Shown: positions 61,183 to 64,000 of the stretch, in pieces
How the letters are laid out: each line of letters begins with the position of its first letter
Numbering within the stretch: position 1 is the stretch's first letter
Assembly: GCF_000621165.1 (NCBI RefSeq)
Contig: NZ_JHZA01000008.1
Span: 124,001-188,000, forward strand
From: Enterovibrio calviensis DSM 14347
GTDB lineage: Bacteria > Pseudomonadota > Gammaproteobacteria > Enterobacterales > Vibrionaceae
DNA length: 64,000 nt
Direction: 5' to 3'
Notes under the pieces: model-generated
What the model saw: the letters and a program-made list of their open reading frames with translations, nothing else
Databases searched by the model: none
What the model was told of the DNA's origin: nothing
Made by a program: the position numbers and the translations under genes

Positions 61183-64000
61183 ATGACTCAGCGCCGCTAT
61201 ACGCTTCAGCTGCACATTGCAGGCATCTTCTTCATCATTGTCTCTATTCTTTCTGTGTTTTTGATTGTGATGAGTTATCAAAATTCGAAAGCCCTTAATG
61301 AACAACTCGCGTTGGAAAGAACAGAGCAAAGCGCTGAACGTATTAAGCTGGCATTTCAAAAGCTTGTTGCTCCCGTCACGACAGCATTAGACGCCTTGGC
61401 GGTTTCTGAATATGGCCAAAAGTTCCACGCATCAAACGACCAAGCTTGGCTTGGTACTGTTGATGCCATCATGCAAAGAAACCCTGATGTTCTCTCTATT
61501 TACCTCGGCCACCCAGATGAGAACTCTGCCTTTATCAGATCGACCAGCGCAGAATTTATGCGCAAACAGTTCGACACACCGGCTAATAGCCACATCATGG
61601 TGGATATCAACGATGCCAGTGGCACCCAGCTAAGAACCTATTACGACAATCGTCTGAACTTTATTAGTAGAGACGTCAACTCAATTAAATATCGCCCTAC
61701 TACGCGACCGTGGTTCAACGTCGCCCCCAAAGACGGCAGCATCCATATCACTGACCCATATTTCTATTTCTTTATTCAACGAATGGGCATTACGCTATCT
61801 CGACAGCTCCCCGATAACTCCGGTGTTATCGCGGCAGATATTACGCTCGCTTCTTTGTCCAATTTCCTCACCGAACTCTCAGATTCAGACGACACGCAAC
61901 TTCTCCTACTGGACGATAATAGAAACATCATTGCCCACAATGGTTTCTTATCTAACGCGACTGGGGATTCACAAGATGAGCTATCTACTGCACTCACGCT
62001 GTCGCCTCTCAACCAACTTTATGTGGCACCTGAACTCAATGAATTGAACACCAATGCCGAGTTAATGGATCAAACATGGATGCTTAACCTTGTTCGTATT
62101 CCGTTTACGGAAGAAAGAGGGTTATGGCTAGCAAAAGCAATTCCAGAGCAACAGCTCATTGGCAGCGCATTGGAAGCAAAAAATAATCAAATCGTTATCA
62201 GTGCGTTGGTGCTATTGCTCGGCACGCTGATGGTACTAGGCGCTTCAGCGCGAATCGCAAAACCACTGAAAGCCATCGGTAAAGAAACGCAGAAAATCAA
62301 AAACCTAGATTTTGCCAACATCACGCTTCCAACCTCACCCATTGCAGAAGTCACCGCCTTGTCTGAGTCCATTGACGCCATGGCGGATACGATTAGCGGT
62401 TTTCTCGACACACTGCACCGTGTATCCAATAGTTCCAACTTTGATGAACTGCTTAAAGATATTGTCTCCCACTGCCACCAAGCTTCAGGGGCCGATTACG
62501 TATTAATGTGGACAACCTCGTCGGAGGATAACGATTCACGTTTATCACTCACGGCCAGTTACCCTGAGCAGGCAAACAAAACATCCATCAACTTCTCCAA
62601 GCTACTCGCTGAATCACCACAAATGCTGAACGCGCTCTCTACACAGAAGTTCTTCAGCTTTAATCCTTCATCAACCGATGTTCAGCGCAATTTGCTTCCT
62701 GCTGATCTAAAACGTGCTTGGGTACTGCCTCTTACTAACCGCGATAACAAAAACGTGGGGTATGTACTCCTTGGCTTCAATCAACACATCCCCGATCATC
62801 AAGAAGAGAAAATTCATTTTATTACCCAATTCTTAGGGTTTGCTTCCCTCATCAAAGAAAACTGGGATCAGGTAGCGGCACAGAAACACCTGTTTAAATC
62901 GTTTGTTGAGCTGATGGCATCCGCCATCGATACAAAATCGCCATATACAGGCGGACATTGCCAACGTGTTCCGGAACTCACCTTCATGCTCGCTGATGCA
63001 GTGAGCAAAGATACTCAGCATTTCCCTGATTTCTCTCTCAATGAACACAACCAAGAAGCACTGTATTTCGCCGCTTGGCTTCATGATTGCGGCAAAGTGA
63101 CGACACCTGAGTATGTGGTCGACAAAGCAACGAAACTCGAAACCATCTACAATCGCATTCACGAAGTACGAACGCGCTTCGAGGTACTCAAACGCGATGC
63201 GGAAATCAGCTATTGGAAGCAGCGTGTTGATGGAAAAGAAGTAGCAGCTTTGGATGCGTGGTTAAGCAATGAGAAAAAGACGCTTGATGACGACTTTGCC
63301 TTTATCGCCAAATGTAATCTTGGTGGTGAATTCATGGATACTAAGAACATTACACGTCTTGAAGAGATAGCTTCTCGCACCTGGTATCGCACCATTGATG
63401 ACGTACAAGGTTTGTCTTGGGAAGAAGAGAACCGCCGCAAACAACGCGGTGATATCGCACTTCCATCGAAAGAAAGCGTGCTTTCCGATTCTGTCGATCA
63501 TGAAATTCCGTGGTTGCCTCAACAACTCGAGACTTTCAAAGATTGGGAGTTTAAGCTTGCGGTTCCGAAGCTTCAGTACAATCGCGGTGAGTTGTACAAC
63601 CTTTCCATTCAACGCGGTACGCTCAATGACGAAGAGCGATTCATCATCAACGACCATATTATACAAACCATCAAAATGTTGCGGAAATTGCCATATCCTG
63701 AGCATTTGACTCGCGTGCCTGAGATTGCAGGGGGTCACCATGAGAAGCTCGATGGGAAAGGCTACCCCTATGGCTTAGATGACACCAACCTTTCTGTTGA
63801 TGCGCGTATCATGGCTATCGCCGACATCTTTGAAGCACTCACCGCCAGTGACCGTCCATACAAAAAAGCCAAAACACTGAGTGAAGCCCTCAAAATTCTG
63901 GCCTTTATGGCGAAAGACAAGCATGTCGATGCCAAGCTTTTCCGCCTCTTCATCGAGCAGAAAATCTACCTTCAATATGCTGAATCGTTCTTGCCCGCGT
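61183..64000 (+). CDS. Sensor HD-GYP phosphodiesterase, 3' end outside window
   Basis: Open to the window edge: at least 939 residues, C-terminus missing. Residues about 10-32 form a membrane helix, then a large periplasmic sensory domain (Cache-like) to about 330. A second helix follows (NNQIVISALVLLLGTLMVLG), then HAMP (about 357-410), a GAF-like region (about 420-560) and an HD-GYP domain. The HD pair is H634-D635 in LHDCGKVTTPEYV. The GYP signature lies at 852-862 (HHEKLDGKGYP). Predicted role is c-di-GMP hydrolysis controlled by a periplasmic signal. The HD to HHE distance is about 218 residues, far longer than in minimal HD-GYP domains, so an insertion is present. Confidence 0.9.
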   Translation, partial: MTQRRYTLQLHIAGIFFIIVSILSVFLIVMSYQNSKALNEQLALERTEQSAERIKLAFQKLVAPVTTALDALAVSEYGQKFHASNDQAWLGTVDAIMQRNPDVLSIYLGHPDENSAFIRSTSAEFMRKQFDTPANSHIMVDINDASGTQLRTYYDNRLNFISRDVNSIKYRPTTRPWFNVAPKDGSIHITDPYFYFFIQRMGITLSRQLPDNSGVIAADITLASLSNFLTELSDSDDTQLLLLDDNRNIIAHNGFLSNATGDSQDELSTALTLSPLNQLYVAPELNELNTNAELMDQTWMLNLVRIPFTEERGLWLAKAIPEQQLIGSALEAKNNQIVISALVLLLGTLMVLGASARIAKPLKAIGKETQKIKNLDFANITLPTSPIAEVTALSESIDAMADTISGFLDTLHRVSNSSNFDELLKDIVSHCHQASGADYVLMWTTSSEDNDSRLSLTASYPEQANKTSINFSKLLAESPQMLNALSTQKFFSFNPSSTDVQRNLLPADLKRAWVLPLTNRDNKNVGYVLLGFNQHIPDHQEEKIHFITQFLGFASLIKENWDQVAAQKHLFKSFVELMASAIDTKSPYTGGHCQRVPELTFMLADAVSKDTQHFPDFSLNEHNQEALYFAAWLHDCGKVTTPEYVVDKATKLETIYNRIHEVRTRFEVLKRDAEISYWKQRVDGKEVAALDAWLSNEKKTLDDDFAFIAKCNLGGEFMDTKNITRLEEIASRTWYRTIDDVQGLSWEEENRRKQRGDIALPSKESVLSDSVDHEIPWLPQQLETFKDWEFKLAVPKLQYNRGELYNLSIQRGTLNDEERFIINDHIIQTIKMLRKLPYPEHLTRVPEIAGGHHEKLDGKGYPYGLDDTNLSVDARIMAIADIFEALTASDRPYKKAKTLSEALKILAFMAKDKHVDAKLFRLFIEQKIYLQYAESFLPA

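Noticed and set aside
61038..61298. 86-residue frame before the HD-GYP gene
   Set aside because: It overlaps the start of the long sensor frame, lacks a ribosome binding site and shows no family pattern.

Overview
This is a contiguous stretch of bacterial chromosome of moderate GC content. The best fit is a member of the Vibrionaceae (Vibrio, Enterovibrio, Grimontia or Photobacterium type); genus cannot be fixed from the sequence alone. The strongest evidence is a complete LuxO-LuxU quorum-sensing locus with a divergent sigma54-dependent Qrr small RNA gene between luxO and uvrB. The serS-rarA-lolA-ftsK-lrp-ald-trxB-cydDC-aat-bpt-infA-clpA-clpS-cspD-icd gene order, a ChiA-like chitinase and dispersed palindromic repeats of a type I associate with vibrios fit the same assignment.

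Layout. 1-2.5 kb: an unrecognised helical protein facing an Aer-type PAS chemoreceptor. 2.7-9.1 kb: serS, rarA, lolA and ftsK, all on the minus strand. 9.2-9.5 kb: a MITE-like repeat. 9.6-12.5 kb: lrp divergent from ald, then trxB. 12.6-16.1 kb: cydDC. 16.2-21.9 kb: an N-degron block (aat, bpt, infA, clpA, clpS) and cspD. 22.2-29 kb: icd, rluE, mnmA, hflD, purB and roxA. 29-34.6 kb: the oppABCDF oligopeptide importer with an internal terminator after oppA. 35.2-36 kb: two small genes, each followed by a terminator. 36.2-38.8 kb: a secreted multidomain chitinase. 38.9-41.7 kb: moaABCDE under a molybdenum-cofactor RNA element. 42.2-48 kb: a LON-domain protein, yvcK, luxU, luxO, qrr and uvrB. 48.2-52 kb: four genes that look like a non-phosphorylating sugar-acid pathway, with no transporter or regulator beside them. 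52.7-53.2 kb: three tRNA-Asn genes plus a decayed fourth copy. 53.5-60.4 kb: rsxABCDGE-nth. 60.4-64 kb: gloA and a sensor HD-GYP protein cut by the window edge.

How the parts work together. LuxO~P and sigma54 should drive qrr transcription at low cell density, and LuxU is the phosphorelay donor. Aat and Bpt create N-terminal leucine degrons that ClpS delivers to ClpA(P). Lrp sits divergent to alanine dehydrogenase, a natural target. The Moco RNA can place the moaA ribosome binding site in a stem when cofactor is plentiful. RsxABCDGE is the membrane electron-transfer complex, with Nth as a co-transcribed DNA-repair Fe-S enzyme.

Most of the window is conserved core chromosome. The less ordinary parts are the sugar-acid cluster, whose class II aldolase homologue lacks the usual catalytic Glu; the two small genes near 35.3 and 35.8 kb; the repeat families; the RsxC repeat tail; and the inserted segment in the HD-GYP domain. 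I did not find a clearly new multi-gene defence or mobile system.
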